A DNA stretch of 64,000 nt from Ilyonectria destructans (lineage: Eukaryota > Ascomycota > Sordariomycetes > Hypocreales > Nectriaceae), in contig JAHEWK010000025.1 of the NCBI GenBank assembly GCA_020740775.1, positions 620,001 to 684,000 on the forward strand. The letters run 5' to 3'. The notes under the pieces were generated by a model, which saw nothing but the letters and a program-made list of their open reading frames with translations, was not told where the DNA came from and ran no database searches. Both the position numbers and the translations under genes were made by a program. Positions 47,682 through 60,600 of the stretch are shown here, piece after piece. How positions within the stretch are numbered: the first letter of the stretch is position 1; each line of letters begins with the position of its first letter.

Positions 47682-50192
47682 ATGTCAAACCCGAGTCCGA
47701 GGAATCCGAATCCGAGGAAGCGGCCTACGCCGGGGGACCAGATGGTTCGGTGGAATGGTGCTGATACTGTTGGAGGCTTTATTGATGATTCCGCAAATAC
47801 AGGGAGCTCGCTCAACCTGTACCAAGGTCAGCTGCAATACTCACAGAATGCCGCAACCCCGTCCAATGCGCTCGTCCGTGGACCTGTGAACCGGGAACTG
47901 ATACCCACAACTTGCATTCCAACTTGGATACTTCGTGGGGCCTCATGGGCGATGATGCTGCCCTGGTCCAGTCCTATCATGATGATAACACGACTGAAGA
48001 GGATAATATCGAAGTATTGGAGATGGAAGCACAAAAGGCCAAGAGAGAGGCAAAGGCGAAGCACAGACAGATCCCACCGTTTATGCTAAAGCTAAGCAGG
48101 TAAGACACACATCAGCCTGTTCAACCTGTGTCTCCTAGTCCACTGCTAATAGCTTTCAGTTTCCTCGAAGACGCCAAGAACCAGCATCTCATTCGCTGGT
48201 CAGAGAACGGGGACTCGTTTCTTGTCCTGGACGAGGATGAGTTCGCCAAGACCCTGATTCCGGAGCGTTTCAAGCACAACAAATATGCATCCTTTGTACG
48301 CCAGCTGAATATGTACGGCTTCCACAAGCAGATTGATCTTTCTGACAACTCCTTGAGGGCTAATGAGCGGAAGAATAAGACTCCCAACGAGTACTCAAAT
48401 CCTTATTTCCGGCGGGGCTACCCTGATCTTATGTGGCTTATGAGTAAGACGAAAAATGGCGACAAGAAGAAGGATCCGCAGGGCAAGCATGCTGGCAAGA
48501 GCGCCGAGGATGCCGGGATCAATAAAGATGCAGCGCCCGATGAAGCTCCAGGGCAACCTGAGATGACATCAAGTACTCATGCTCCTGAAAGCATTCTGTC
48601 AGCGGGCGACAGTTCTGTGCGCAAGGAAGAGATGGCGGTGATTCGCGACGAGCTCAAACGGCTACGGGAACATCAAGAAGTCATATCACGAAGCATCAAT
48701 CAGCTACAGCAAAATAACCGCGACGTCTACGGCCAAGTCATGCTACTCCAAAACCAACATGATAGGCACCAAACCTCGATCAACGCCATCCTTAATTTCC
48801 TGGCCAATATCTTCAGAAAGTCTCTTGAAGAGCAAGACAATACTCAAAGCGTGGGAGACATCCTGGCTGGCATGTTGGCCAACCAAGGGCAGCGGGCACA
48901 TCAAGGCAACGTCTATCAAACAAAGGATGGATTGGTGGGAACAGCTTGATGACGATGGATGATCTTGATTTCTAGCTAAAGGACGGGCCTAGAGCCCGTC
49001 TTTTATACATGATGAAGACGGCTGCTGCCGGAGGCGGGAGTCCGTCGCCGCCGCACAGGGGCCGGGGCCCTGTTGGTCCCGGGGACCGGGATTGTGGTCA
49101 CAGGGCCTGCGATGTGGTCTGAGGAAGAAAGGAAGGTCTCGTTGTCTAGGAAAGCCGGAAATGAGGTTACGGCGCGGATCCGGTCCTATCAGGCTGTCTG
49201 ACAACGTCGTCGATCTCGAAGACTACTTTCAGAACCACGCCAACTCCGCTGCTGCTCTCGGTGGCATGCTGCAGCGCAAAACCCGGGGGTTGCTTCCGCC
49301 CATTCCTGTCCAAACGGATACTCCTAGATCGACCAGATCAACCTCCGCGGGCCGGCCTCATTTTCATCCCCACCAGAGCCGCAGGATGGGTCAAGTCACG
49401 GAGCTGATTGACAGCTCAAACGAATTTACGCCCTCAAACCTCGAGCATGAACTGGAGCATAACCCACAAGAGCAGGTGATGCGGATCATCGACATCCACA
49501 ACGCTGCTAACCCACCAGGCGTTGATCTCCTCGAGACTGCTGATTTCGTGGCTAATGTGCCCAGCAATTTCGACCTGGCTCAGCGAAACCAGCCGGTCGA
49601 TTTCGTCAAGCAACAATCGTCATACCCTTCAACTGCAGGACCAGGCTCTGCTGCTCCAAGCCTGCCGCCCTTGTCCAGCAATGTGTCATCAACACCACGG
49701 AACAAAACTACTGCATCACCGTCACTCGGCACAAATATGAACAATAGTGCCGCACCATCCCTATCGCCGATCATGCACCCCCCAGCATTGCCACCTTTGC
49801 CCTTCGGCCAAATCAGCAGCAACCAGAACCAGCTAGATCGGCTGCAAGAACTACAGCGGCAGCAGGATGCGCGGATCAATGAGCTCAATGACATGCTTGG
49901 TCCGCTCAGCCCCTCCGGTCGTATACCTGGGATCGATGACACGGAAGATGCCGCTCTCTTTGACCCCCGACATGTTGATCTCGATGATTTCTTTAACAGT
50001 GAGGCTTTCCTTGACGATCCCAATTTTGGGGGGACTGGAAGTGATTTCCATGGGAATTTTGATAACTCTGGAAATATATTTGACACGCGGAATAATAACA
50101 CTCCAAGTCCTACGGAAACCGAAGAAATGCAACCGGACGACTTGGACACGGCTGGGAATACAACTCAGAGCAAGAAACGTCGAATGAGTTGA
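47682..50192 (+). pseudogene. hsf1: Heat-shock transcription factor (Hsf1-type) paralogue, frameshifted and interrupted
   Basis: Hsf1 is an essential trimeric activator of chaperone genes. This copy begins MSNPSPRNPNPRKRP. One base appears to be missing near 47905, since the frame shifts to LHSNLDTSWGLMGDD. An intron lies at 48100-48159 (GTAAGA...TTTCAG). The DNA-binding domain is complete: IPPFMLKLSSFLEDAK, FAKTLIPERFKHNKYASFVRQ (shortened here), LNMYGFHKQIDLSD. A coiled-coil trimerisation region follows (48630-48850). The frame ends in TGA at 48947, then an unrelated repeat (48964-49150) is inserted. HSF sequence resumes around 49197 (NVVDLEDYFQN) to 50192, with LLPPIPVQ, GPLSPSGRIPG and an acidic activation region. 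With two lesions it is a pseudogene, although the DNA-binding domain plus coiled coil could still be made from an internal start. Confidence 0.85.
48964..49150. repeat. Dispersed ~190-bp repeat, copy 2, inserted in the HSF copy
   Basis: Nearly identical to 22644-22841, in the same orientation (CTTGATTTCTAGCTAA ... CGTTGTCTAGG), including both GC-rich hairpins. It separates the HSF coiled-coil region from its C-terminal activation region. Confidence 0.88.
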
Positions 50193-50250
50193 GAGAAGAG
50201 TTTGATACTTGGCATTGTCAGAGCGATGGGGAACATGGCATAAGTGCTGG

Positions 50251-50414
50251 CAGGCTGGCGATCCATTCCACGTCCACCGTCCACGCATCCATGCTGTGGA
50301 AATGGATGGACCGTGCATCCATTTCCATCCATTCCATTGAAGGTGGACCCAAATGGATATCCATCCATTCTACAAGAGGCTGCGTGGATGGAAATGGAAT
50401 GGACCGCCAGCCTG
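50251..50414. mobile_element. 164-bp hAT-type MITE with 8-bp target duplication
   Basis: Inverted repeats CAGGCTGGCG(A/G)TCCATTCC at both ends, flanked by identical AGTGCTGG (50243-50250 and 50415-50422). The interior is made of CCATCCATT/AATGGATGG units in both orientations, giving a strongly self-complementary strand. Confidence 0.9.
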
Positions 50415-50422
50415 AGTGCTGG

Positions 50423-51270
50423 AAGCCTCTGGTGTCGGGTACCTCCAAGACGTCGCCTGGGGGTTTCGAGCTCCTACACGGGGGACATGGCGAAAGGGAT
50501 TTGTCCCCTGCTGGATCATAATCTACCGCAATACGACCCAGATCAGCGTGAAATTTTAAGACTATCTATGGCTCGCCTCGTATGATCACGTCAAGATGCC
50601 CTCGAGACTGGTGGGCGCTTCGCTGGCCATATCGATATGCGGGTCTGTAGGGCAAATCCAACAGAGAGTGTCCGAATTGAACGATTCAGGAGGTGGTTTC
50701 TTGTTCTCACCGTCACATGGCGGGTGATCGTCTCTGGGCCCTCTCCCCCAAACCAGCAGCAACCCGCGGCAGAATAGGAACAGCTCGCCGTTCACACGCT
50801 GCAGTTGTCTGCTGCCGTAGACGCCAAAGCTAAATTTTCGATGCAATTAGATGAAAAGGATTCTCCCCTTGCGGTTGCGCTCTTCGCTTGCGATACGATG
50901 AAGGGGTAGTAAGGTTTGCGATTATGCGAGTCGGGTCCTTCGGGCCAGAGCTTATAATCTATATACGGTAATGCCGACGCCGGCAAGCTCAGTTAGTCAA
51001 CGGGGCTATCTCGGTAGCGTTCCGAATAGCCCCCTGTTCTAGCTGCTAGCAAACTTCTCACTCTTATCTTACGACACGGTCAATAAAACCGGGTTGAAGT
51101 TTCTATTAGCAGTAGGCTGTAACGAAAAAGCAAAAAAAGTCAGCAGCTACATAAGACCATTTACTATGTAGATAAGCAGATAGAGAGTTAAATAAGAGCA
51201 TATTGCCAGTAGATTTACAGAAGAATCCATTACTATCATTCCATTTAAGAAGCCAAAACAAGAGGATATT
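50423..51270. other. Spacer between the HSF copy and the helicase relic
   Basis: No gene recognised; AT-rich from about 51050. Confidence 0.5.
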
Positions 51271-54200
51271 ATGGATCCATTTATTTATATTCCAGAGTAC
51301 CCAATTATTATTTGCAAGGTGTGTAAGTATAGGTATATTGCTAATGCAGTCCGAAGGCATTTAGAATATATATATACTACAATTTCAGCTGAAGAGGTGA
51401 ACACGATTGTAAGGAAGGTCGACGCAATCCCGGAACTAATCTATATATGGAACGGATTAGATAAGTTCCCGTTCCCACTACCCACAATCGAACCGATTCT
51501 ATACATTAAGGCGCCGAAAACGAATGGATTAGGATGCAATAAATGCAGCTATATCATTCTAGACTAGCATGATATATAACGGCATTACCGTATTGAATAC
51601 GGATGGCAAAATGACTGGAAGAAGGGGGGGAATGTAAAGGAGAAATTGAAGAAGCTACGCGTGTTTCTATGGAAGACGGGGGTGTATTGCTAACGATTTT
51701 TCAAGTCCGGTCTAGCTAGTAGATAGTTTGAGGTTGGAAGGGCTGCTGGGCGGCAAATCGGACTGCTTGGGGAGCCCGAGCTACACGAGACCGCTATTGA
51801 TCGGTTGATGAGGATCTATCGGGAACAGATCGAGAGATTTAACGCTGCAGAAGAGGAAGATATTAAGGTTGCAGATAAAAAGAAAGAGCCGAATGCGTAG
51901 GTAGAGAGAACCGGGTGGAATAACTACTTACAGCAATTTAAAGCGAAAAAGGAGCTACTGCTATTTGCAGCTCCCATTCGGGATGACGAGCCAGTGCTAC
52001 AGATTATATGTGAGGCGTTCGAGCGAGTAGTCGACTGAGTACGAGCAGCATTAGTGTAGAGCACCATCGGATTGGCTGTATTGTTTCAGATTGAACGGAA
52101 GGATATCTATCTATATGAAGCCGAGCAAGCCATTCGACACTAGATTAGAAGATGAGTTGTGGGTATAGTACAAAGGATACTGGAAGATATTGATGTGTAT
52201 TTGGCAGCGGATGGAGGACCAAAATGACAATAAAAAGCCGCCATATAAACTGACGGTACGACAAGGCAAGCTGTGGGATAGCTTTGAAACTGCTGCTGAG
52301 GATACTGTAGCGGGGTTGGCCCGGCAGAAGGGACTAGACGACGAGAAGATGGAACGGCTGTGCTTGGATATGCTTGTCGCAATGCTCGATCATCAGCTCA
52401 AGCAGAGCCATTACGACAGCATCGTGTTGAGCGGGCTAGCCATTATGGGTATTGACGGCGAGGGCAAGTGGATTGAGCCGGCTGAGTACACCCCCAAGTA
52501 CTCCGGTGTAATCAAAGTGGCGCGGATGCTGGTGTTGTATCAGTTATATATCGAGCGGGAGGATGAAGTGGCAGAGAAGATGAAGGTTATGGAAGAAGAG
52601 AAAGCACGCGAGGAGGCCGAAGGCATATATTGCATTGTGCGGAGGAAGTCGCATCGATTTATGACGCGGGTATCAGAACTGGACGACTTAGAGCCGATAC
52701 CGATGGATTGGATATACGACACACGAATATACGGGATGAAGATCCGGTACGCAACGGCAGCGGGCGGCACTATCGACTGGCAAGGATATAAGATCATATA
52801 TCGCTCAGTTTGCGTTACAATAAGCCAGTTGTCCGAGATGATGTATACGCTCGTGCAGGAAGCTAGGTCGATATTGTGCAAATTGACAATACCTGGAGAT
52901 GGCGATATAGAGGCATTGCCCAAGATCGACTGGTCGAAGATAGAGGATGATTATAGCGAAATCCGTATTGGCTATTTATTTTTGCGGGATGAGCGCAATA
53001 AATGGGTTGCTAACGGAAAGGATTGGGTGCTGAACTGAATACTGGAGTTAAAGAAGCGGCAGAAGGAGTGGCTTTCGGGTAGAGCAGACGATACATGCCC
53101 GTATCGGATCAAGGCAGTCCGGGCATATGGGCGAAATATGGAGCAGTTCTGTGAGCTGCTTTGGGTGGTTATGATGATGCTCGGCGGGTTTCCAGTACGC
53201 ACTACGGAGATGATGTAGATCCGAATGTGCAATACGGTCAATGGGGGGTTACGCAATATATATGCGTACGGCTTAATGCTGTTTTTCGTCACGCTGTATT
53301 ATAAGGGCTTTCAAAGTATGGGGCAGGTTAAGGTCATTTATTGATACTTGCCGCGGGAAGTGAGTGAGCTGCTAGTGTGGTATATATGGCTCGTATTGGA
53401 GTTTTGGCAATAAATGCAGGGGATTGTGAAGGGGGCAGACTGGTGCAGTGCAATTTTATAGGCAGATGAGATTATAAGTCGGCTAGAACAGGAGGGAGAA
53501 AGGGGGCAGAGAGAACTATAGAAATAAGAAGAGGAGGATGAGAGAGTACAGAGGGATATATAGCAGCGGCGATAGCAACAAGAGGAGGAGAATGTGGAGG
53601 AGCAGCAGGAAGAACAGGAGGAGGGGATTGAAGACAATGAGCCCGGCCACCAATTGAAAGAGGAGGACATACGGAAGATACAGGATGCAGTCAAAGAAAG
53701 GAAATGGTCGTCAGATCGGGTACGACGGATTATGCGGAAACACAGTGAGCGATTGGTCAAGTACCCGATCAATATCATCGCTTGGAGAAACATCGCCATT
53801 GCAATTGGAAACCGGTACTTGAACTTGACAATGGGGCAGGGAGCTGGAGAAGGGGATGACGGGTATGAGGAGGATGAGGATGGAATCGACGATGACAACA
53901 TAGCAGACTTACAAACAGGGCATACCACGCACATAGCCGGGATGATATATGCTCGAGAACTGCAGCAGGGGCTGTTCGAGACGGCCGCGAGGCGGGAGAA
54001 GTACCGCAGGATCAGTCGTCGATGGCACCGATTTTTCGGATTTGGAGCGGAAGACCGACAGGGGATGGAGAACAGAACCGCCGGGGTCAAGAGGCAGAGA
54101 GAGCTATACGACGACGTGCGGGAAGAGACACGGTTCCGCCGATTCAAGCAGCTGCGGCAAGTAGACGTGCTGGGACAGCTGAAGCAGATGGTGGGTCCAG

Positions 54201-56239
54201 AGGCCGAGTTCCGGGGGAATCAAGAGAAGACGATCCGGGCCATCATCCGGGGCGAAGGACCGATCGTGCAGGTGCTGGGCACAGGCGGAGGCAAGAGCTT
54301 GTCATTTATGCTTCCCGCATTTTGCTCGCGGAATGGGGTGACTATCGTCGTCACGCCGCTGGTAGCATTACGCAACAACATGAACGATCGATACGCAGCG
54401 CACAGAATCACATCACAGAGCTAGCAAAGTGGGCGAGGCAACCAGTCGGGCACAAGTATTATTTTTGTAACACCGGAGTCAGCGGTTACGAAAGGGTTCC
54501 GCGACTTTGTCAACCGCATGCAAGCCCGGCAGGAGTTGGACCGGGTTGTGATTGACGAATGTCATTCCGTGTTGGACAGCACACCGCAGTTTCGGCCGCA
54601 GCTGCTCAAGTTAGGCGGCGTGGTCAGTGAATGGGGAGTGCAGGTGGTTTGTTTGACGGCAACATTGGCAATAGACGACCAACGCGAGTTTTTCCGGCGC
54701 ACGAAGCTGCCAGTCAACAGGATACTGCTGTTTAGAGAACGAACAACGAGAATGAACATTCGGTACCGCGTTGTCACGGTGGGGGATAGTCGAGGCAAAG
54801 ACGGGGCGGTAAGAGGGGCCGGCCAGGCGGGGACAAAGCAGAAGAGGAGAGGTAAAGACAAGGAGGAGGCGGACCAGGAAAGTGAGGAGGATCAGCTAGT
54901 GTGCGACTTCGTCCGCAAATGGATGGAAAAGGGACTGGATGGAAAGGTGATCGTATACGCAGGGTCAATCGAGCGAGTAGAGCGGTTGGGGGCGGTGCTT
55001 GGGTGTCCAACATATTGGAACAAAGTGACCAGCGATGAAGGCAAGGCACAGCGTATGGATGCGTGGATAGCAGGCAACAGAGACAGCGGCGGGTTGATTG
55101 CAGCGACGAATGCATTGGGAATGGGGATCGATGTTCCGGATGTGCGGTTAGTGGTGCATGCAGGCATGCCACGACGGCTACGAAACTTTGTGCAGGAGAG
55201 CGGGCGAGCGGGACGAGGCGGGAAGCCGAGTGTGTCCGTGGTGATTTGCGGCAAGTGGATGGATGCAGTCCGAAAGGGAAAGGGAGGTAAACAAAAGAAG
55301 AATAAGGTAGAAGGAGCAGAGAAAGACAGTTGGGACGAGGCGGCATTGGAATTTGTAGAGGGCCGAGATTGTCGCAGAATGGTACTGGACCGGGTCATGG
55401 ATGGGCGGATGGACCGATGGGAGTGTGAGGAGGGGGAAGAAAGGTGTGATGTTTGCCAAAGGCGAGAAGGTATTTGGGAGGAGGAAGCCGTGGCGGGAGT
55501 GGCAGACGAAGGCGATAGGGGAATGGAGGCTGGGCAGAGATTGTCAGAGGTGGAAGAAGAGATGGCAGAGGGCAGCGAAGGGCTCGTGGACGCCATTGAA
55601 GAGGAGTTTGCACAAGCCAATCGAACAAGGGCATTTGCGCAGTGGCAGACGGAGAGGAAAGTGATGGAGGAAGCAAAAGAAGCAGAGGAGTTCCAGGAAC
55701 TGCTAGAAAGATGGTCAGGCTACTGTGTTGTGTGTCGGATGGTTATGGGACTGAAGGAGGAAGAGGAGGCATATCACAAGTTGGAGCAGTGTCCAAACCG
55801 GGAAACGGAAAGTTGGTGTTGGATTACGGAAGCCATAGGGATGGTGGGAAGGGAATTGTTTGGGAGGAAGCGGATGCAGAACTTTTCGGGATGTTTCGAT
55901 TGTGGAATACCACAACAGATTTGCAATCAGTGGGAGGCACATGACGAAGATGGAAGGCGGTTTACGCGAGTAAAGGGGGCGATATGCCAGTACTCGGGGC
56001 TGTTGATGGAACTATATGCAGGTGTATCCGCATGGGATCAGCAAAGGGCTGATATGGTTGTTGGGGGGGATGATGAAGATAGATGGGTTCAGTGTTAATA
56101 GTGTACAGGCTGATCGGATGTATCAGTGGTTGGGAGGCAAGGTGGAATGGGGAGAGTTAGAGGCAAGCCGATTTTGCCAGGTGGTTTATCGGCTATGTAA
56201 AGAAGGAGAAGAAGCCGGGTGGAGACAGCCGGTATATTG
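51271..56239 (+). pseudogene. Large OrsD/DUF3505-RecQ-type helicase gene, RIP-damaged
   Basis: A ~1,650-codon gene. N-terminus (51271-51600): an OrsD/DUF3505-type zinc-binding segment (VCKYRYIANAVRRHLEY, CNKC). Middle (52190-53038): PMDWIYDTRIYGMKIRY and ISQLSEMMYTLVQEAR, a block that I associate with this helicase family. Next (53040-53400): LGGFPVRTTEMM and VIY-YLPREVSELLVWY, possibly recombinase-like. C-terminal superfamily-2 helicase (54200-55300): Walker A GTGGGKS, VVIDECHSVLD, CLTATLA, and GMGIDVPD...QESGRAGRGG. A cysteine-rich tail follows (CDVCQ, CVVC, GCFDCG). At least ten TAG/TAA stops interrupt one mostly constant frame, many explicable as CAG-to-TAG or TGG-to-TAG changes. Such helicases resemble telomere-linked helicase genes and are often subtelomeric or mobile; that is inference here. 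Confidence 0.75.
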
Positions 56240-56639
56240 AGGAATATATAATTAGGAATGAGGATAGCAAATTGTAAAAAGGAAAGTGTATAGATAGAGT
56301 ATATGTTAAAAGAAAAGGCAGAGTTGAATGTTTTAATATGGATTATAAGAAGAAATATAGCTTTAAGTGGGTTTAATTAAGGCAGATTAATTTTAGCCCG
56401 CACTTATTTTAACTGGCGTTTATGTTAACTAGTATTTATTTTAACCAGCGTTTATTTTAATTAAGGATGGGGCTAGGCGTTGAGATAAATAGGTATAGGG
56501 TAAGTAACACCGGGTCAGGATATAAGTATAAGTAATAGAAGTAAGTGGGTAGGGCAGTTATAAAGATATTCCAGAGGGAGACGTAAGAGAGAGTAATTCA
56601 AGATATAGTTTAAAGTATAATACTATAAGGTAGGTGTTC
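56240..56639. other. AT-rich tail downstream of the helicase relic
   Basis: Contains imperfect 20-26 bp repeats of a TTTATTTTAACCAGCG type at about 56395-56465. No gene. Confidence 0.55.
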
Positions 56640-57694
56640 CCTGCTTGTAGAGTGACTTCTAAATACCGCTGATGCGCCCGTCTTCCAGTGAAGTGCGAGT
56701 GCGAGATCTTCTTCACTGTCACTGGACGAATCGAGGGGGTGTGCAGGACCGTGGACAATCTCGTCACCGAATAACAGCCCGAGCTCTGCGAACTTCTTCG
56801 TCATTGCCTGCCAATGTTTTCTAAATGCTTCCCGTTTCTGCTCCAGGGTTTCGATTTGGACGAAGGACTTTATCTCTTTCAGGTCTCCCTTATCCTTTTT
56901 GTTTAGACAGATGTAGGACAATTTTTCGGGCTGGTCAGCCGGCCATTGGAAGTAGATCTGGGTCTTGGCTTTACGCGTGCCTATGAAAATGTTGAGAATA
57001 AGGGCCAGCAGCAACGGCATGATGTTCTCCAGAGTCGTCCTTCTTAATGAACTGAGGGACGAAGGCGATGTATTCGAAGGGAACCTCAAATAGCTCCAGG
57101 GATTCGAGGTTAACAACTGAGATCCTGTTTCCGTCTTCCTCGATGTTGTACGTGGGGACAAGGCTACGTTCGATCCACACCCGGTCTCTCCTCGGCAGTA
57201 CTTGTGGGTGACGGCCTTTTCGCCCTGCTTGGGTATTGTCTTGGTATAGCCGTCACGGACAAGCACGCCGTGGGCATCGTCCATCAGGGGCTCTTTAGAA
57301 GCCTGGCTGGATCTCTTGAAGAGTTGGGAGGCCTGTTCTTGTACCCATACCTTGTTCTCGGCATCCGAGTTCACCTCCCGGAGAACAAGTGTATCGTGCC
57401 GTTTGTCCTCGGACTCTTGGGGAGAATTGAGCAAGATGGTCCCACCGCTGCCGCCCTCGGCGTATGTGTATCTGCAAACTCGGATCTGGAAGTCAGGTAC
57501 CAACTCGGCCATCCCGCGTGAGATGGAGGGCAATCAGCCAGTGTTACCTCTGGTTGAGAGAGATATTCAGGTGAAAAAAACCCTGAACCAAATTGAATAA
57601 TTGATCCAAGCCCATACATCTGCGTAAAGGTATCGGCCAGACGCGGAGACGAAGAAGCATCAGCTGTCTGTCGGGTGGATGCGTGCCTGGTCAT
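56640..57694 (-). pseudogene. Broken gene of unknown function
   Basis: Three overlapping minus-strand frames appear to be one protein: MTRHASTRQTADAS to GWPSWYLTSRSEF (57694-57500), QIRVCRYTYAEGGSGGTILL to THKYCRGE (about 57490-57190), VWIERSLVPTYNIEEDG to DDSGEHHAVA (57180-57000), then TQIYFQWPADQPEKLSYIC to FGDEIVHGPAHP (56960-56740) with a serine/acid-rich tail. Frame changes near 57500 and 57185 look like small indels; the last, near 56985, could be a 35-nt intron (GTTGCT...CATAG). I do not recognise a domain. The joined reading has the look of a conserved fungal hypothetical protein, but that is an impression. Confidence 0.4.
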
Positions 57695-57699
57695 ACTCG

Positions 57700-60600
57700 T
57701 CTGGATGCGATGAACTCCCCAGCCGTCGGAGCGTAACCTAAAAGTCCACGTTTTCCTGTTGGGTTAGACATCGATCGTCTGCACTAAAACACACCTGATG
57801 ATCTATGGAAGCCTCGGAGTAGATTTCCTGGTCTAGCGCGGTCCTCCGGACTGCCGGAGCACGGACCAGCCTGGATGCGACAAAAGTAGTGTGCGAAGCC
57901 TCCTTCATACAGCCAGGCGCAGCGCGGGCTGCACGGACGCTGCACTGTCGCTAGATTTATGGGACACAGCCAAGTCACACCCCTAGGAGGCTATTTCCGG
58001 CTTTTCCGTCGTTACATAGCACCCTTGCATCCGGGTGATATGTGAGTTCACCTTGAACGACAATGGTGGTCTCCGACTTGTTGAGGGGCAGCGCTCCGCG
58101 TATCGGATTTCCCCGCTCTTGTTGCCCCGGACGCCATACGTTAGATCCTACCCCTGGCCACCCCTGGCTGCAGATCTCCGAAGTCCAGACCACTAGTTAG
58201 GAAAGAACCAAAGCCGAATCCTTCCGTTGATACTTGACCAGCTTCAATATTCTCTCACCAGTGCCAGTATGGCGCCGACGCGAGGCTAGGTCTGACTACT
58301 GTTTGACCGCCTGCAAGCCCGGGATTTTTGGGCATGCATGCGTACCTATGAGTCATGGGAGAGTTACACCGACCAGAAAATCAACGTCTGGTTCCCTTTC
58401 GGTGGATTGTCTTTCGAAGAAAACTTTTGTTATGGTGGAGGAAACCAGTACACATACACACACACAATTTATTAATGCCCGGCGGCTACGCCAAAAGGGC
58501 AAGCATTACTAACGTACATATCCATTTTCTCCATTATGTCGTAATCTCCTTGAGCCCGTACAGCTTCCACTTTTGGCTTATGTCCTCCTTCATCTGTCAA
58601 GCCACGGGTGCCGATAAGCCCGGATGCCAGGGTAATGGGACGGGTCACACTTTAAGCTAACTCTCTGGAGTCCACGACATCCGTAAGGAAGGGAGGGTAC
58701 CACGGATGTGTGGCTAATCCTGGTATCGTTGAAGGCGTCCAATAGGAGTGCATTGACGCTTCACCTTGATATACTTGGTGGGAGTCGGTTGCCTCTTCTC
58801 TCTTTTCTCTTCTTTCTTTTCTTGCACCCCACATCAGGGAGCGGCCACCTCTGTCGCGCGTTGCTGACGAGGCAAGAACCTAGCCTGTCACAGAGGGCTA
58901 GAAAACGTTGATTACTCCAATGATATGGCACGACTGAGCGGCGAGACAACCATCATGGCTGTTGCCTCACTTTCTCGACCCTGTCTGGATGGCCTGGATA
59001 AGCGAGCAAGGTTCTTCACGGGAGGCACATCGTGCTGGAGCATGACTAAAGCCACGAACCGCAACCCAAAATCTGAGAGCAGATCCCTCTCCTTGTGTCT
59101 CATTGTACCCACTGTGAGAGGGATCGAGGTTGGGAGAAGACGGAGATGTGTTTTAAGCTTGGGCCTCTGGCTGTTATGAGAGCAGGGGTTTTGGGACGCA
59201 AGGTTACCCCGGGCCACTCTACCAGGCTTCCAATCAAAGCGCGTATATTCCCGCTCTCGAACTATCGAAAGCGGAGTAGCGTAAAGCTAAAAAGGAGCTG
59301 TAGTGGGTCTAGATCCCCTGACGGCAAAAGTCGCAAATTCCTCTCGAGCCACATGGACTGTCAGGGCACAGGGGACCAAAGACTGCGGCTAACTTGCGCA
59401 GCGGGGCGTGCTGTTGAGGCCTTCCCGGCGTCGTCTCTGCGATGGCCGGCAACTTGGCCAGCTCTCGTCGTCGCTGCTGCTGGCGGAAAGAGGACGTTAT
59501 TTCTCCGAGGTAGGTCAGAGGGCTGCTATCCAGTATTGCCTAGTATGCGAGGTTGTTCCTGTGTGGGAGCCGGCCCCGGCGCGGCCATATCGCGCCGGGG
59601 GCAGTGCCGGAAGGGTCCCTCAGGGGCTTGTTAAGGGAATTGCGGTAAAGTGGGTGAGGGCACTAACATTAGGTGTTAAGCAAAAAGCAAACAGGGGAAG
59701 GTGTTCTGAGAAGAGAGGGGGACAGCAGGGAGCAACCAACAACATCAGTTCTCAGGAGACGATATCAGGGGTCTACATCGTAATGATGCAGATGTCGAGA
59801 AAATTAGCCTTCTTTCCTCACTTTTCTTAAGTGCGCTATTGCCAAAAACACCAATCGTTGTTGCCGCTAACACCTCAGCGGGACAGGACACCGGTTTAGC
59901 CGGAATCTTGAGTGCTTAAAATAAGACATCTGGTTTCCCTCTCTTCTGCAGGAGGGAACCTAAATCCTCCTGCAGTATCTTAATTATTCTCGATCGCATT
60001 TTCTGGGTCTGCATGCCTGGCGGGTTTGGGGCCTCAAAATGTTATTTGCTGCGTTGCTACGCTAGAGGGCTCGATCAGACCACTTGCGCGAGGAGCCTGT
60101 CAGCTCTGGGCCTCCTCATCACCCGCCATAAATCCTCCGGTTGGCGAACTCGACAATTCATCAGTTGCGATGTCGACTGCAGTTGTGGCGCGACCGCATG
60201 GCCAGCACCGACTTGTGTCATCCCCGGATTGGACGTAGGATAAGCCACGCTGAAGTGTCTTCTTTTTTTGCGATGGGGGGAAGGGTTATGTATGACCGCC
60301 AGCCGCCGGTGGCGTTCGTTGGGCGACACACGACCTGCCCCTAACGACGCGGCGGAGATGAAAGGCTACCACCAATTCGCCAAACTCAGCCTTTGTTCGG
60401 CGCTTCACGCATTCAGCTCCGTGACTTACTGAAATTGAATGGGAGGTGGGACGCGGATACCGTACGCTAAGGCTTAAACTATTAGCTTTGACCTAAACTC
60501 GCCGATCTTGCAAGGGGATGGGATCCGCTGCGGCCGGCCGCATTACTGCAGTAGTTGTCATGAGGTTCCGCGGCGCCACAACTGATTTGTTCAGCAGAAT

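Noticed and set aside
53338..54147. Minus-strand frame of 269 codons, very rich in Ser/Tyr/Cys
   Set aside because: Antisense to the acidic, Glu-rich part of the helicase gene; composition explained by GAG/GAA codons on the other strand.
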